Origin: Pelobacter sp. UBA5610
GTDB taxonomy: Bacteria; Desulfobacterota; Desulfuromonadia; Desulfuromonadales; Syntrophotaleaceae
Length of the DNA: 27,543 nucleotides
Direction of reading: 5' to 3'
Assembly (NCBI GenBank): GCA_002424645.1
Contig: DIKU01000109.1
Location: 2,250 to 29,792, forward strand
Below the pieces are notes generated by a model. The model did not search any database and was not told where the DNA came from. It worked only from the letters and a program-made list of their open reading frames with translations. Positions within the stretch are counted from its first letter, which is position 1; the number at the start of each line of letters is the position of its first letter. The translations under genes and the position numbers were made by a program. Positions 1-6,756 of the stretch are shown here, in pieces.

Positions 1-678
1 ACACCGGCGGGCAGTGTTGCTCTGACCCGCGGACAGGAATTGCTCGGTGAGGTTGTCCTGCACCTGCGGGGTACTCATACGGATAGAATACTGAATTCGT
101 TGAACTGGTTGCTGGCAGAGGCTTCCGTTAGGCTAACCGATGTCGACGCCTTTGGTGTGGTTGTGGGACCGGGGTCCTTTACCGGACTACGGGTTGGAAT
201 TGCAACGGTAAAAGGTTTGGCCTATGCCGGTGGTGCACCCGTGGTTGAGGTTTCTTCTCTGGAAACGCTGGCTATGCAGTGTCCTTTTGCTGCTTTTCCC
301 GTATGCGCCATGATCGATGCCCGCAAATCCGAAGTGTATGGCTCTGTTTTCGATTGTCGGGCCGGTGAACCGATAGCCCTTGGCCCCGAGCAGGTTTTGT
401 CACCGCAGGTCCTGTTGGATCGTTTGGAAGGTGATCACCTGTTTATTGGCAGTGGCGCGTTGCTCTACGCAGACCTTATCCGGCAAAGACTCGGTTCTCG
501 ATGCCACTTTGTGCCATGGACCATGGATCCGCCCCGTGCTTCCGCGGCCGCTGTTCTGGTGGTGTCTCGCTTGCGGGCCGGCCTGGCCAAGACCGCTCAA
601 GAAATAATACCGCGATATATTAGGGCCTCCGAAGCTGAATTAATGCTGGCAGCCAAAAAGGCTATTCAATCCAGTTGA
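1..678 (+). CDS. tsaB: TsaB, tRNA t6A37 threonylcarbamoyltransferase subunit (5' partial)
   Basis: The reading frame is open from base 1, so the gene begins upstream of the window. The first visible residues (TPAGSVALTRGQELLGE) match the usual TsaB N-terminus just after the missing M-x-x-L-A-x-D-T-S start, so only about 8-10 residues should be lost. The family signature GPGSFTGLRVGIATVKGLAY is clear near visible residue 55. TsaB is an ASKHA-fold, non-catalytic partner of TsaD and TsaE in forming N6-threonylcarbamoyladenosine at position 37 of ANN-decoding tRNAs. The visible 225 codons plus the missing start give about the normal length of 230 residues. The TTG at position 40 is not the true start because homology continues upstream of it. 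The gene ends at a TGA and is followed by 172 non-coding bases that hold the promoter of the next gene. Confidence 0.93.
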   Translation, partial: TPAGSVALTRGQELLGEVVLHLRGTHTDRILNSLNWLLAEASVRLTDVDAFGVVVGPGSFTGLRVGIATVKGLAYAGGAPVVEVSSLETLAMQCPFAAFPVCAMIDARKSEVYGSVFDCRAGEPIALGPEQVLSPQVLLDRLEGDHLFIGSGALLYADLIRQRLGSRCHFVPWTMDPPRASAAAVLVVSRLRAGLAKTAQEIIPRYIRASEAELMLAAKKAIQSS

Positions 679-774
679 AGGTGTTTTGCTTAAGCCTTAA
701 CTGTTCTTTTCAGATGATGGATACCATGCCATGCGTTCCTGCATTGCGCGGTATAGCACCGCATCCTTAGGCAG

Positions 775-803
775 TTGACATATCTGGAATGATTGGTTAT
801 TTT
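775..803 (+). promoter_or_regulatory. sigma70-type promoter for the YdcH-like gene
   Basis: A perfect -35 TTGACA (775-780) is followed after 17 bases by TATTTT (798-803, 4 of 6 matches to the -10 consensus). Transcription would start near 809-811, about 40 bases before the ATG at 851. The call rests on sequence match only. Confidence 0.6.
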
Positions 804-850
804 GAATCAGGCTTGTTGCTCTTTATCAACCCTTTCCTGGGAGGTGTCTG

Positions 851-1072
851 ATGGAAGATCAAGATCTGGGGCTGATTCAGCGGCTCTGCGATGAAAGCGC
901 TCTTTATCGCAGGCTTTATGAGGAGCATATGCTTCTCGAACGAGAGTTGAGCATGCTGGATCAGCGGCAACACCTCAGTCCCGAAGAAGAAGCCCAAAGG
1001 AAAAAGGTGCAGAAGCTGAAGTTGGCAGGCAAAGATGAAATGGCGCAGATATTGCGCGCATGGAAACGGTAG
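851..1072 (+). CDS. YdcH-like small protein (DUF465)
   Basis: This encodes 73 residues, highly charged and predicted helical throughout. The pattern LYEEHMLLERELSMLDQR, then LSPEEEAQRKKVQKLKL and a closing KDEMAQIL, is that of the DUF465/YdcH family (PF04325), whose members are usually 60-80 residues. The biochemical role of the family is not established; the heptad-like spacing of Leu and Met suggests a coiled-coil hairpin. The start is supported by a GGGAGG-like ribosome site ending about 7 bases upstream. It has its own promoter at 775-803 and a hairpin just after its stop, so it is probably a single-gene transcript between tsaB and the ilv genes. Confidence 0.85.
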   Translation: MEDQDLGLIQRLCDESALYRRLYEEHMLLERELSMLDQRQHLSPEEEAQRKKVQKLKLAGKDEMAQILRAWKR

Positions 1073-1095
1073 TCAACCGGTATTCTAATTCTATT

Positions 1096-1128
1096 GAAAG
1101 GGTTTGGGCAAACCGTCCGAACCCTTTC
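1096..1128 (+). terminator. hairpin after the YdcH-like gene, probable terminator
   Basis: GAAAGGGTTTGG (1096-1107) pairs with CCGAACCCTTTC (1117-1128): 12 pairs including one G-T wobble, with a 9-base loop. It lies 24 bases after the stop codon. The U-run after the stem is poor (tgcatc), so termination efficiency is uncertain. Confidence 0.5.
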
Positions 1129-1323
1129 TGCATCATGTGCTATTTGATATCAGCAAAAAATTGTTTCACATTATCAATATAAAGTTGAATTCGTTTTACC
1201 CGATAGCGCCATTTTTAAACAAAAACTTTTTGGCCGCGGGTATCGGTGACAAAGCAGAGCCACGGTTTCAGTTGACCTGGACCAAGGCCCATAGATCTGC
1301 AAGAAAGGAAATGATCAGATCAT

Positions 1324-2997
1324 ATGAAAGGCAAACGTAGCGAGGCCATTACTAAAGGTTTTGAAAGAGCACCTCACCGTGCGTTGCTTATGGGGACAGG
1401 TATTCCCCGTAAGGAATTGGATAAACCATTGATCGGGATTGCGACTTCATTTACCGATTTGATCCCTGGGCATATAGGGATGCGCGATCTGGAGCGCTTT
1501 ATTGAAAAAGGTGTTCACACGGGGGGAGGCTATTCCTTCCTGTTCGGTGTTCCCGGTGTCTGTGACGGTATCGCCATGGGGCACAAAGGGATGCATTACT
1601 CCCTGTCGACCCGGGAATTGATTGCCGATATGGTCGAGTCGATTGCCGAAGCTCATCGTCTGGATGGTCTGGTTCTTTTGACCAACTGTGACAAGATCAC
1701 GCCCGGAATGCTGATGGCCGCGGCGCGTCTTGATATTCCCTGTATTGTTGTGACCGCCGGGCCGATGCTTACCGGTACCGGACGCAGCGGTCGTCGTTAT
1801 TCTTTTGTAACCGATACTTTTGAAGCGATGGCCCGATTCAAAGCAGGTGAAATCGATGCGGAAGAATTGCATCGCTGTGAAGATCGTGCCTGTCCCGGGG
1901 CAGGTTCCTGCCAGGGCTTGTTTACGGCCAATACCATGGCAATTCTCACCGAGACCCTGGGGATGAGTCTGATGGGTTGCGGTACGGCGCTGGCCGTGTC
2001 TTCCCTGAAACGGCAACTTGCGTTTGCCTCCGGTGAGCGCATTGTCGGCCTGGTTCGCGAAGGGATTACGCCGCGCCAGATTTTAACCCGTGAAGCCTTT
2101 GAAAACGCCATTCGTGTTGACCTTGCGCTGGGCGGTTCGAGTAATACGGTACTGCATCTGCTGTCCATCGCTCATGAAGCCGAAGTCGATTTGCCGCTGG
2201 ATTTGTTTGACAAGCTCAGCCGCGAAACCCCGCAGATTGCTTCCATGAATCCCGGCGGCAAGCACTTTATGGAAGATCTCGATGCTGCCGGAGGCGTGCC
2301 CGGGGTTCTTTATCAGCTGCGTGACTCTATGCATGATAATCCGACCCTCAACGGCGTTGGCATCAAGCGCATCATTGAAAGTGTCGTCGATGTTGACGAA
2401 ACGGTCATTCACCCGATCACTGACCCTGTTCGTCCCGAAGGCGGGATTGCCATTCTTTCCGGGAATCTTGCGCCGGATGGTGCCGTGGTTAAGCAGTCCG
2501 GTGTTTCAGAAAAAATGATGCAGTTCAAAGGTACTGCCCGCTGCTTTAATTCCGAGGAAGAAGCTATGCAGGCCCTTATGGGTGGCATCGTGAAAGCCGG
2601 TGATGTTGTAGTGATTCGCTACGAAGGACCCAAAGGCGGTCCTGGCATGCGCGAGATGCTGGCACCGACAGCGACCATAATGGGGCTCGGTCTGGGCGAT
2701 AGCGTGGCGTTGATTACCGATGGGCGTTTTTCGGGTGGAACACGTGGACCCTGTATCGGGCATGTGTCGCCGGAAGCGGCCGTTGGCGGACCGATCGCTT
2801 TGGTCGAAGATGGTGACACCATCGTGTTGGATATCCCTTCCCGCCAATTGGTACTGAACGTCTCCGACGAGGTCCTTGAAGAGCGTCGTCAGCGTTGGCA
2901 GGCTCCCGAGCCTAAAATCAAAAAAGGCTGGTTGTCCCGTTATGCCGCTGTCGTAACATCGGCCAATACAGGTGCGATCTGTCAAGCACCCCGATAA
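1324..2997 (+). CDS. ilvD: dihydroxy-acid dehydratase
   Basis: The product converts 2,3-dihydroxyisovalerate and 2,3-dihydroxy-3-methylvalerate to the 2-keto acid precursors of valine, leucine and isoleucine. The 557-residue length is normal. Visible signatures are NCDKITPGMLMAAARL (Cys122, Asp123, Lys124), CPGAGSCQGLFTANTM (Cys190, Cys196), GPKGGPGMREML and DGRFSGGTRGPCIGHVSPEA in the C-terminal domain. The N-terminal motif reads TSFTDLIPGH, with Gly49 where [2Fe-2S] members of the family carry a third cluster cysteine. This places it with the E. coli-like and archaeal-like group, so an oxygen-labile cluster is inferred. A purine-rich site (AAGAAAGGAA) ends 13 bases before the ATG. It is the first gene of ilvD-ilvB-ilvN. 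No clear promoter is visible in the AT-rich 200 bases upstream. Confidence 0.97.
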   Translation: MKGKRSEAITKGFERAPHRALLMGTGIPRKELDKPLIGIATSFTDLIPGHIGMRDLERFIEKGVHTGGGYSFLFGVPGVCDGIAMGHKGMHYSLSTRELIADMVESIAEAHRLDGLVLLTNCDKITPGMLMAAARLDIPCIVVTAGPMLTGTGRSGRRYSFVTDTFEAMARFKAGEIDAEELHRCEDRACPGAGSCQGLFTANTMAILTETLGMSLMGCGTALAVSSLKRQLAFASGERIVGLVREGITPRQILTREAFENAIRVDLALGGSSNTVLHLLSIAHEAEVDLPLDLFDKLSRETPQIASMNPGGKHFMEDLDAAGGVPGVLYQLRDSMHDNPTLNGVGIKRIIESVVDVDETVIHPITDPVRPEGGIAILSGNLAPDGAVVKQSGVSEKMMQFKGTARCFNSEEEAMQALMGGIVKAGDVVVIRYEGPKGGPGMREMLAPTATIMGLGLGDSVALITDGRFSGGTRGPCIGHVSPEAAVGGPIALVEDGDTIVLDIPSRQLVLNVSDEVLEERRQRWQAPEPKIKKGWLSRYAAVVTSANTGAICQAPR

Positions 2998-3010
2998 CTG
3001 AATGATATAA

Positions 3011-3038
3011 CCTGGCCGTCGCGATTTGGGCGGTCAGG
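3011..3038 (+). other. hairpin between ilvD and ilvB
   Basis: CCTGGCCG (3011-3018) can pair with CGGTCAGG (3031-3038): 8 pairs, one of them G-T, around a 12-base loop, followed by tatttattg. It could be a weak terminator or an mRNA processing or stability element. No function can be assigned from sequence alone. Confidence 0.3.
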
Positions 3039-3063
3039 TATTTATTGATGAAAGCTGGCTTGC

Positions 3064-3070
3064 GAGGAGG
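3064..3070 (+). promoter_or_regulatory. ribosome binding site that fixes the ilvB start
   Basis: GAGGAGG sits 6 bases before the GTG at 3077. The longer in-frame TTG start at 3026 has no such site and would place this Shine-Dalgarno sequence inside coding sequence. Confidence 0.75.
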
Positions 3071-3076
3071 CTTGGC

Positions 3077-4774
3077 GTGAAAAGGACAGGATCTCAGATA
3101 CTGCTTGAAAGCCTGTTGCTGGAAGGCGTGGATACCGTTTTTGGTTACCCCGGCGGCACGGTCATCAACATCTATAACGATTTGCCCGACTATCCCATTA
3201 AGCACATCCTTACCCGGCATGAGCAGGCAGCCGTTCATGCGGCTGACGGATACGCCCGCGCGAGTGGCAAGGTAGGGGTTGCTATCGCCACCAGCGGTCC
3301 CGGCGCGACCAATACCGTGACAGGCATTGCCACCGCCTATATGGACTCCATACCCATGGTGGTCATCACGGGACAGGTACCGACACCGCTGATTGGCAAC
3401 GATGCTTTTCAGGAAGCGGACATCGTTGGGATGACACGGTCTATCACCAAGCATAATTATCTTGTGAAAGACGTCAAAGATCTTGCACGCATCATCAAGC
3501 AGGCCTTTTATATCGCCCGGACCGGACGACCTGGACCTGTTCTTATTGATCTGCCCAAGGATGTGCAGATAGCATCTACCAAATTCGTTTATCCCGACAG
3601 CGTTGAGTTGCGAGGCTATAAGCCAACCTATAGCGGGAATGTCCGTCAGGTCGAAAAAGCCGCGAAGATGATTCTGGCGGCACGTCGTCCGGTACTTTAT
3701 GTCGGTGGTGGGGCAACGGCTTCGGATGCCGGTAAAAATCTGATAGAGTTTGCGGAGCTTATTCAGGCACCTGTTGTGACGACTTTGATGGGCATGGCTG
3801 CGTTTCCTACGGGCCACCCTTTGTCCCTCGGCATGCTCGGCATGCATGGGACTTATTATGCCAACATGGCCGTTACAAACTCGGATCTTCTGATTGCTAT
3901 CGGTGCCCGTTTTGACGATCGCGTTACGGGACGGATTGCTGCTTTTGCTCCTAAAGCCAAGATCATTCACATCGACATCGATCCGACTTCCATTAAGAAA
4001 AACGTTCGGGTTGACTTGCCTATTGTTGGTGAATTACGCGATGTGATTGAAAAAATCGGCAATAAATTACGTGAGAATGAGGAGCAGGTCGAAGCTTTTC
4101 CCGAACTTACCGCACCATGGCGAAGTCAGGTTGCTGCCTGGCGGGCCCAGTATCCCATGTCGTACAAGTCCAGCGATTCCGTGATCAAGCCTCAATATGT
4201 TATTGAAAAAATTCGTGAATTGACCGATGAAAGCGCTATCATAGCCACCGAAGTCGGGCAGCACCAGATGTGGACCGCGCAATTTTTTAATTTTTCCAAT
4301 CCCCGTACATTTTTGACCTCCGGTGGTCTTGGAACCATGGGGTTTGGTTTACCCGCCGCGTTGGGGGCTCAAGTCGCGTGTCCTGATCGTCAGGTTATCG
4401 ATATTTCAGGCGACGGCTCATTCCAGATGAACTCGCAGGAGTTGGCAACTTTGGTGCAGTTCAAATTACCAGTTAAAATAGCTATTCTTAATAATAATTT
4501 TCTTGGAATGGTTCGTCAGTGGCAGGAGCTATTTTTCGATCATCGATACAGCCAGACCCCCCTTGAATTGCCTATCGATTTTGTTAAATTAGCTGAAGCC
4601 TATGGTGCTACCGGTCTTCGGGCCAGCCGTCCTGACGAGGTTGAAGGTGTCATTCGCAAGGCGCTTGAAACACCCGGCCCCGTGTTGATGGAATTTAAAA
4701 TTGATCGGGAAGAAAATGTCATGCCCATGGTACCGGCCGGGGCTGCAATCGATGAGATGGTTCTGGCTTCTTAG
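3077..4774 (+). CDS. ilvB: acetolactate synthase, large (catalytic) subunit
   Basis: This ThDP-, FAD- and Mg-dependent enzyme condenses two pyruvates to acetolactate, or pyruvate with 2-ketobutyrate to acetohydroxybutyrate, the first common step of branched-chain synthesis. From the GTG at 3077 it encodes 565 residues, the usual size. FGYPGGTVINIYNDL opens the PYR domain and RHEQAAVHAADGYARASG carries the catalytic glutamate (Glu49). The central domain contains IGARFDDRVTG, and the C-terminal PP domain has the ThDP motif GDGSFQMNSQEL followed by NNNFLGMVRQWQELF. The start was chosen because GAGGAGG lies 6 bases upstream and the N-terminus MKRTGSQILLESL matches the family. It follows ilvD by 79 bases. 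The ilvN ribosome site overlaps the ilvB stop, so the two subunits are probably translationally coupled. Confidence 0.97.
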   Translation: MKRTGSQILLESLLLEGVDTVFGYPGGTVINIYNDLPDYPIKHILTRHEQAAVHAADGYARASGKVGVAIATSGPGATNTVTGIATAYMDSIPMVVITGQVPTPLIGNDAFQEADIVGMTRSITKHNYLVKDVKDLARIIKQAFYIARTGRPGPVLIDLPKDVQIASTKFVYPDSVELRGYKPTYSGNVRQVEKAAKMILAARRPVLYVGGGATASDAGKNLIEFAELIQAPVVTTLMGMAAFPTGHPLSLGMLGMHGTYYANMAVTNSDLLIAIGARFDDRVTGRIAAFAPKAKIIHIDIDPTSIKKNVRVDLPIVGELRDVIEKIGNKLRENEEQVEAFPELTAPWRSQVAAWRAQYPMSYKSSDSVIKPQYVIEKIRELTDESAIIATEVGQHQMWTAQFFNFSNPRTFLTSGGLGTMGFGLPAALGAQVACPDRQVIDISGDGSFQMNSQELATLVQFKLPVKIAILNNNFLGMVRQWQELFFDHRYSQTPLELPIDFVKLAEAYGATGLRASRPDEVEGVIRKALETPGPVLMEFKIDREENVMPMVPAGAAIDEMVLAS

Positions 4775-4786
4775 GAGGTAGGTGGC

Positions 4787-5302
4787 ATGGTAAGCCATGA
4801 GGCAAAGCACACGATTTCTGTTTTGGTGGAAAACGAATTCGGCGTTCTCACGCGTGTGGCCGGACTCTTTTCCGGCCGTGGGTTCAATATCGAAAGTCTT
4901 TCCGTTGCACCAACCCTGGATGATAGCATTTCCCGCATGACTATTGTAACCAGCGGGGATGATCGTATTCTGGAGCAGATTACCAAACAGTTAAATAAGC
5001 TGATAGATACTATTAAGGTTATTGATTTTACCGATAGTGAATACGTTGAGCGCGAGTTGGCTCTTATCAAAGTTCAGGCAACGGAAGATACACGTGCGGA
5101 AATATTGAGAATTGTCGATATTTTCAGAGGGAACGTGGTTGATGTTACGGCCCGTTCCTATACCATGGAAATCACCGGTGCACCGAGTAAGATACAGGCT
5201 GTAGTCGATCTTCTTAAACCTATCGGTATTCAGGAGCTGGTTCGCTCCGGTCCTGTTGTGCTTGGGCGTGGGGCCAAGGGCGGTTTGTCCGATAAAGGGT
5301 GA
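4787..5302 (+). CDS. ilvN: acetolactate synthase, small (regulatory) subunit
   Basis: This is the regulatory partner of IlvB; small subunits of this family activate the large subunit and confer valine feedback inhibition. The 171 residues comprise an N-terminal ACT domain (about residues 8-80; HTISVLVENEFGVLTRVAGLFSGRGFNIESLSV) and a C-terminal small-subunit domain (about 85-165; LIKVQATEDTRAEILRIVDIF and related segments). The length fits the IlvH/IlvN long form of about 160-175 residues. The AGGAGGT ribosome site begins at the ilvB stop codon and lies about 8 bases from the ATG. In relatives, as I recall, ilvC follows directly; here the next gene is psd. Confidence 0.95.
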   Translation: MVSHEAKHTISVLVENEFGVLTRVAGLFSGRGFNIESLSVAPTLDDSISRMTIVTSGDDRILEQITKQLNKLIDTIKVIDFTDSEYVERELALIKVQATEDTRAEILRIVDIFRGNVVDVTARSYTMEITGAPSKIQAVVDLLKPIGIQELVRSGPVVLGRGAKGGLSDKG

Positions 5303-5412
5303 TTTCACCAGGTTTTAGGAAACTTTAAACTGTAATCCAATTCAACTAGGGTTAGATGGTGGAGGGGGGGGACCTCTTTTTTGCTCATCTCGACTCAGCG
5401 AGGAAAATGTCT

Positions 5413-6057
5413 ATGCGCAATCAGAACCAACCGGTCGCCGTCGAAGGTTACCCTTTTATCGGCTTGTTTGCTTTTATCACTCTGGTATTTGCGCTTCTGG
5501 GCTGGAGCTTTTTTACCCTTTTGTTTCTTGGTTTGACTCTCTTTACGGCTTACTTTTTCCGCAACCCCGATCGTTTCAGTGATGCGGAAGAAGCCGCAGT
5601 TCTTGCGCCGGCCGATGGTAAGGTTATTTATGTCGGACCTGCATTGGAAGAACGATATTTTAAATCAGAAGTAACCAAAATCAGTATTTTTATGTCCGTG
5701 TTCAATGTTCATGTCAATCGGGTACCTATGTCCGGTAAGGTTGTTGACATGTTCTATAATAAGGGGCAATTTCTCAATGCCGCCATGGACAAGGCCAGTC
5801 TGCATAACGAACAGGCAGGAATGTTGCTCGAGAATGCTTCCGGGCGCCAGATGCTGGTTGTCCAGATCGCAGGACTCATTGCCCGGCGCATCGTGACCTA
5901 CCCAGTGGTTGGTGATATTCTTCAGCGTGGCGCACGATACGGGCTCATCCGGTTTGGATCACGTGTGGATATTTATCTCTCCGATGATGTTGATATTCAG
6001 GTTAAGGTAGGAGAGCGTGTTTGCTGTGGTGAAACTATCTTGGGCTATCTGAAATAA
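5413..6057 (+). CDS. psd: phosphatidylserine decarboxylase, short form
   Basis: The product decarboxylates phosphatidylserine to phosphatidylethanolamine at the cytoplasmic membrane. From the ATG at 5413 it is 214 residues, typical of the short single-domain form. Two adjacent hydrophobic segments (about residues 14-30 and 33-48) anchor it, followed by FFRNPDR. The soluble part carries APADGKV (Asp68), NVHVNRVPMSG (His100) and RFGSRVDIYL, where Gly182-Ser183 is the predicted self-cleavage site that creates the pyruvoyl cofactor. AGCGAGGA lies about 8 bases before 5413. Earlier in-frame ATGs at 5356 and 5407 exist but 5356 has no ribosome site and 5407 sits too close to this one. The usual partner gene pssA is not next to it. 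Confidence 0.92.
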   Translation: MRNQNQPVAVEGYPFIGLFAFITLVFALLGWSFFTLLFLGLTLFTAYFFRNPDRFSDAEEAAVLAPADGKVIYVGPALEERYFKSEVTKISIFMSVFNVHVNRVPMSGKVVDMFYNKGQFLNAAMDKASLHNEQAGMLLENASGRQMLVVQIAGLIARRIVTYPVVGDILQRGARYGLIRFGSRVDIYLSDDVDIQVKVGERVCCGETILGYLK

Positions 6058-6283
6058 ACTCGGTAACCGCATGACCTCCAAAGGATAAGTTGTGCACTAA
6101 TTATTTAAGAGTGGAGACCTGCGTTACCTGGGATTTTTATGCGTGGCTGTGACTTAAATTAAATGATGTATTTGGTTTCATCCCAGGCAAGGTGTTCTTG
6201 TGTTGAGAGTTTTAAGGCGGCCGAATTTCGTATTGTCGCACCGAAAAAATGCAGTTCACCTTGTTGTTGAGCGCCTTTACGCC
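6058..6283 (+). other. intergenic stretch between psd and the leuA promoter
   Basis: I see no convincing gene. The longest + strand frame here, a 35-codon frame from 6163, has no ribosome site. The only structure found is an inverted repeat CCTGGGAT (6127-6134) and ATCCCAGG (6180-6187) around 45 AT-rich bases. There is no obvious terminator for psd. Confidence 0.4.
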
Positions 6284-6312
6284 TTGACAGTGAGGCTTTG
6301 AGTCTGTTTTAT
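6284..6312 (+). promoter_or_regulatory. sigma70-type promoter of the leuA leader
   Basis: A perfect TTGACA (6284-6289), a 17-base spacer and TTTTAT (6307-6312, 4 of 6). The predicted transcription start near 6319 lies about 15 bases before T-box stem I, which is where a T-box promoter is expected. Confidence 0.65.
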
Positions 6313-6330
6313 TAAGCATAAAGTTACAAA

Positions 6331-6566
6331 CAAAGACTGAGAAGAGGAGTAGTAAGCTCTCAACTCGATTGGAGAGAGCCGGCGGTTGGTGCGAGCCGGT
6401 ATCGAGCGGGCTGAACTCGCCTTGGAGTTGCATGATTGAGTCGATGTAGTCGTCTAGATCATGACGTGAACCTGCGTTAAAGGAAATCAAGGGCTCCTCT
6501 CGGAGCTGAAGCAGGGTGGTACCGCGAAGCTAAGCTCTCGCCCCTGAAAGGGAGAGGGCTTTTTTT
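6331..6566 (+). ncRNA. T-box riboswitch, leucine (CUC specifier), before leuA
   Basis: This 5' leader senses uncharged tRNA-Leu and lets transcription continue into leuA when leucine is scarce. The T-box core AGGGTGGTACCGCG (6513-6526) is a perfect match to the family consensus. Its TGGT (6517-6520) would pair with the tRNA 3' end ACCA, fitting the A73 discriminator of bacterial tRNA-Leu. Stem I is visible. Its base pairs GACT (6335-6338) with AGTC (6439-6442), and an AGTA motif lies near 6348-6354. AGCTC (6355-6359) pairs with GGGCT (6408-6412), CTCGAT (6364-6369) with ATCGAG (6401-6406), and CCGGC (6379-6383) with GCCGG (6395-6399), around the characteristic GGTTGGTG apical loop. The specifier in the 3' side of the internal loop is CTC (6416-6418, in tgaaCTCgcc), a leucine codon. 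The terminator follows at 6533-6566. Confidence 0.93.
6533..6566 (+). terminator. T-box-controlled intrinsic terminator
   Basis: AGCTCTCGCCC (6533-6543) pairs with GGGAGAGGGCT (6550-6560), with one G-A mismatch and one wobble, then seven T residues (6560-6566). It begins seven bases after the T-box core, the expected position for the terminator that competes with the antiterminator. Confidence 0.85.
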
Positions 6567-6710
6567 GTATGTTTTACCCTGTTCGAGGCTTGTTTGCCGT
6601 TGAGGAAGAGAGGGGGTGGTCAGGTGGAATCGGACCTAAGTGACCTGATAGCGTGTCACCGGTTGGTATTGAGAAACATTGTCCGAAAAACATTCACAAT
6701 AACGACTGCT

Positions 6711-6736
6711 CCCGGAATACGGTAACCGTATTGGGG
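6711..6736 (+). other. hairpin just upstream of the leuA start
   Basis: AATACGG (6716-6722) pairs with CCGTATT (6726-6732) over a three-base loop, extended by CCC (6711-6713) with GGG (6733-6735) across a two-base bulge. It ends 21 bases before the preferred leuA ATG and just before the alternative ATG at 6739. It may protect or expose the ribosome site; the role is inference. Confidence 0.45.
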
Positions 6737-6756
6737 CAATGATTGACGGAGGTCAA

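Noticed and set aside
1104..1340. A 78-codon frame between the YdcH-like gene and ilvD
   Set aside because: It begins inside a hairpin, overlaps the ilvD start, has no ribosome site and shows no family pattern.
2918..3970. Long open frame of 350 codons on the - strand over ilvD and ilvB
   Set aside because: It lies opposite ilvB, which has clear catalytic motifs; the antisense translation shows no recognisable domain and is rich in Arg, His and Asn as expected of a shadow frame.
6163..6270. A 35-codon frame upstream of the leuA promoter
   Set aside because: There is no ribosome site, it is rich in Cys and Ser, and nothing suggests a real product.
6567..6680. A second T-box suggested by GGTTGGT near 6661
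   Set aside because: No T-box core or terminator follows it, so the resemblance to a stem I apical loop is likely chance.
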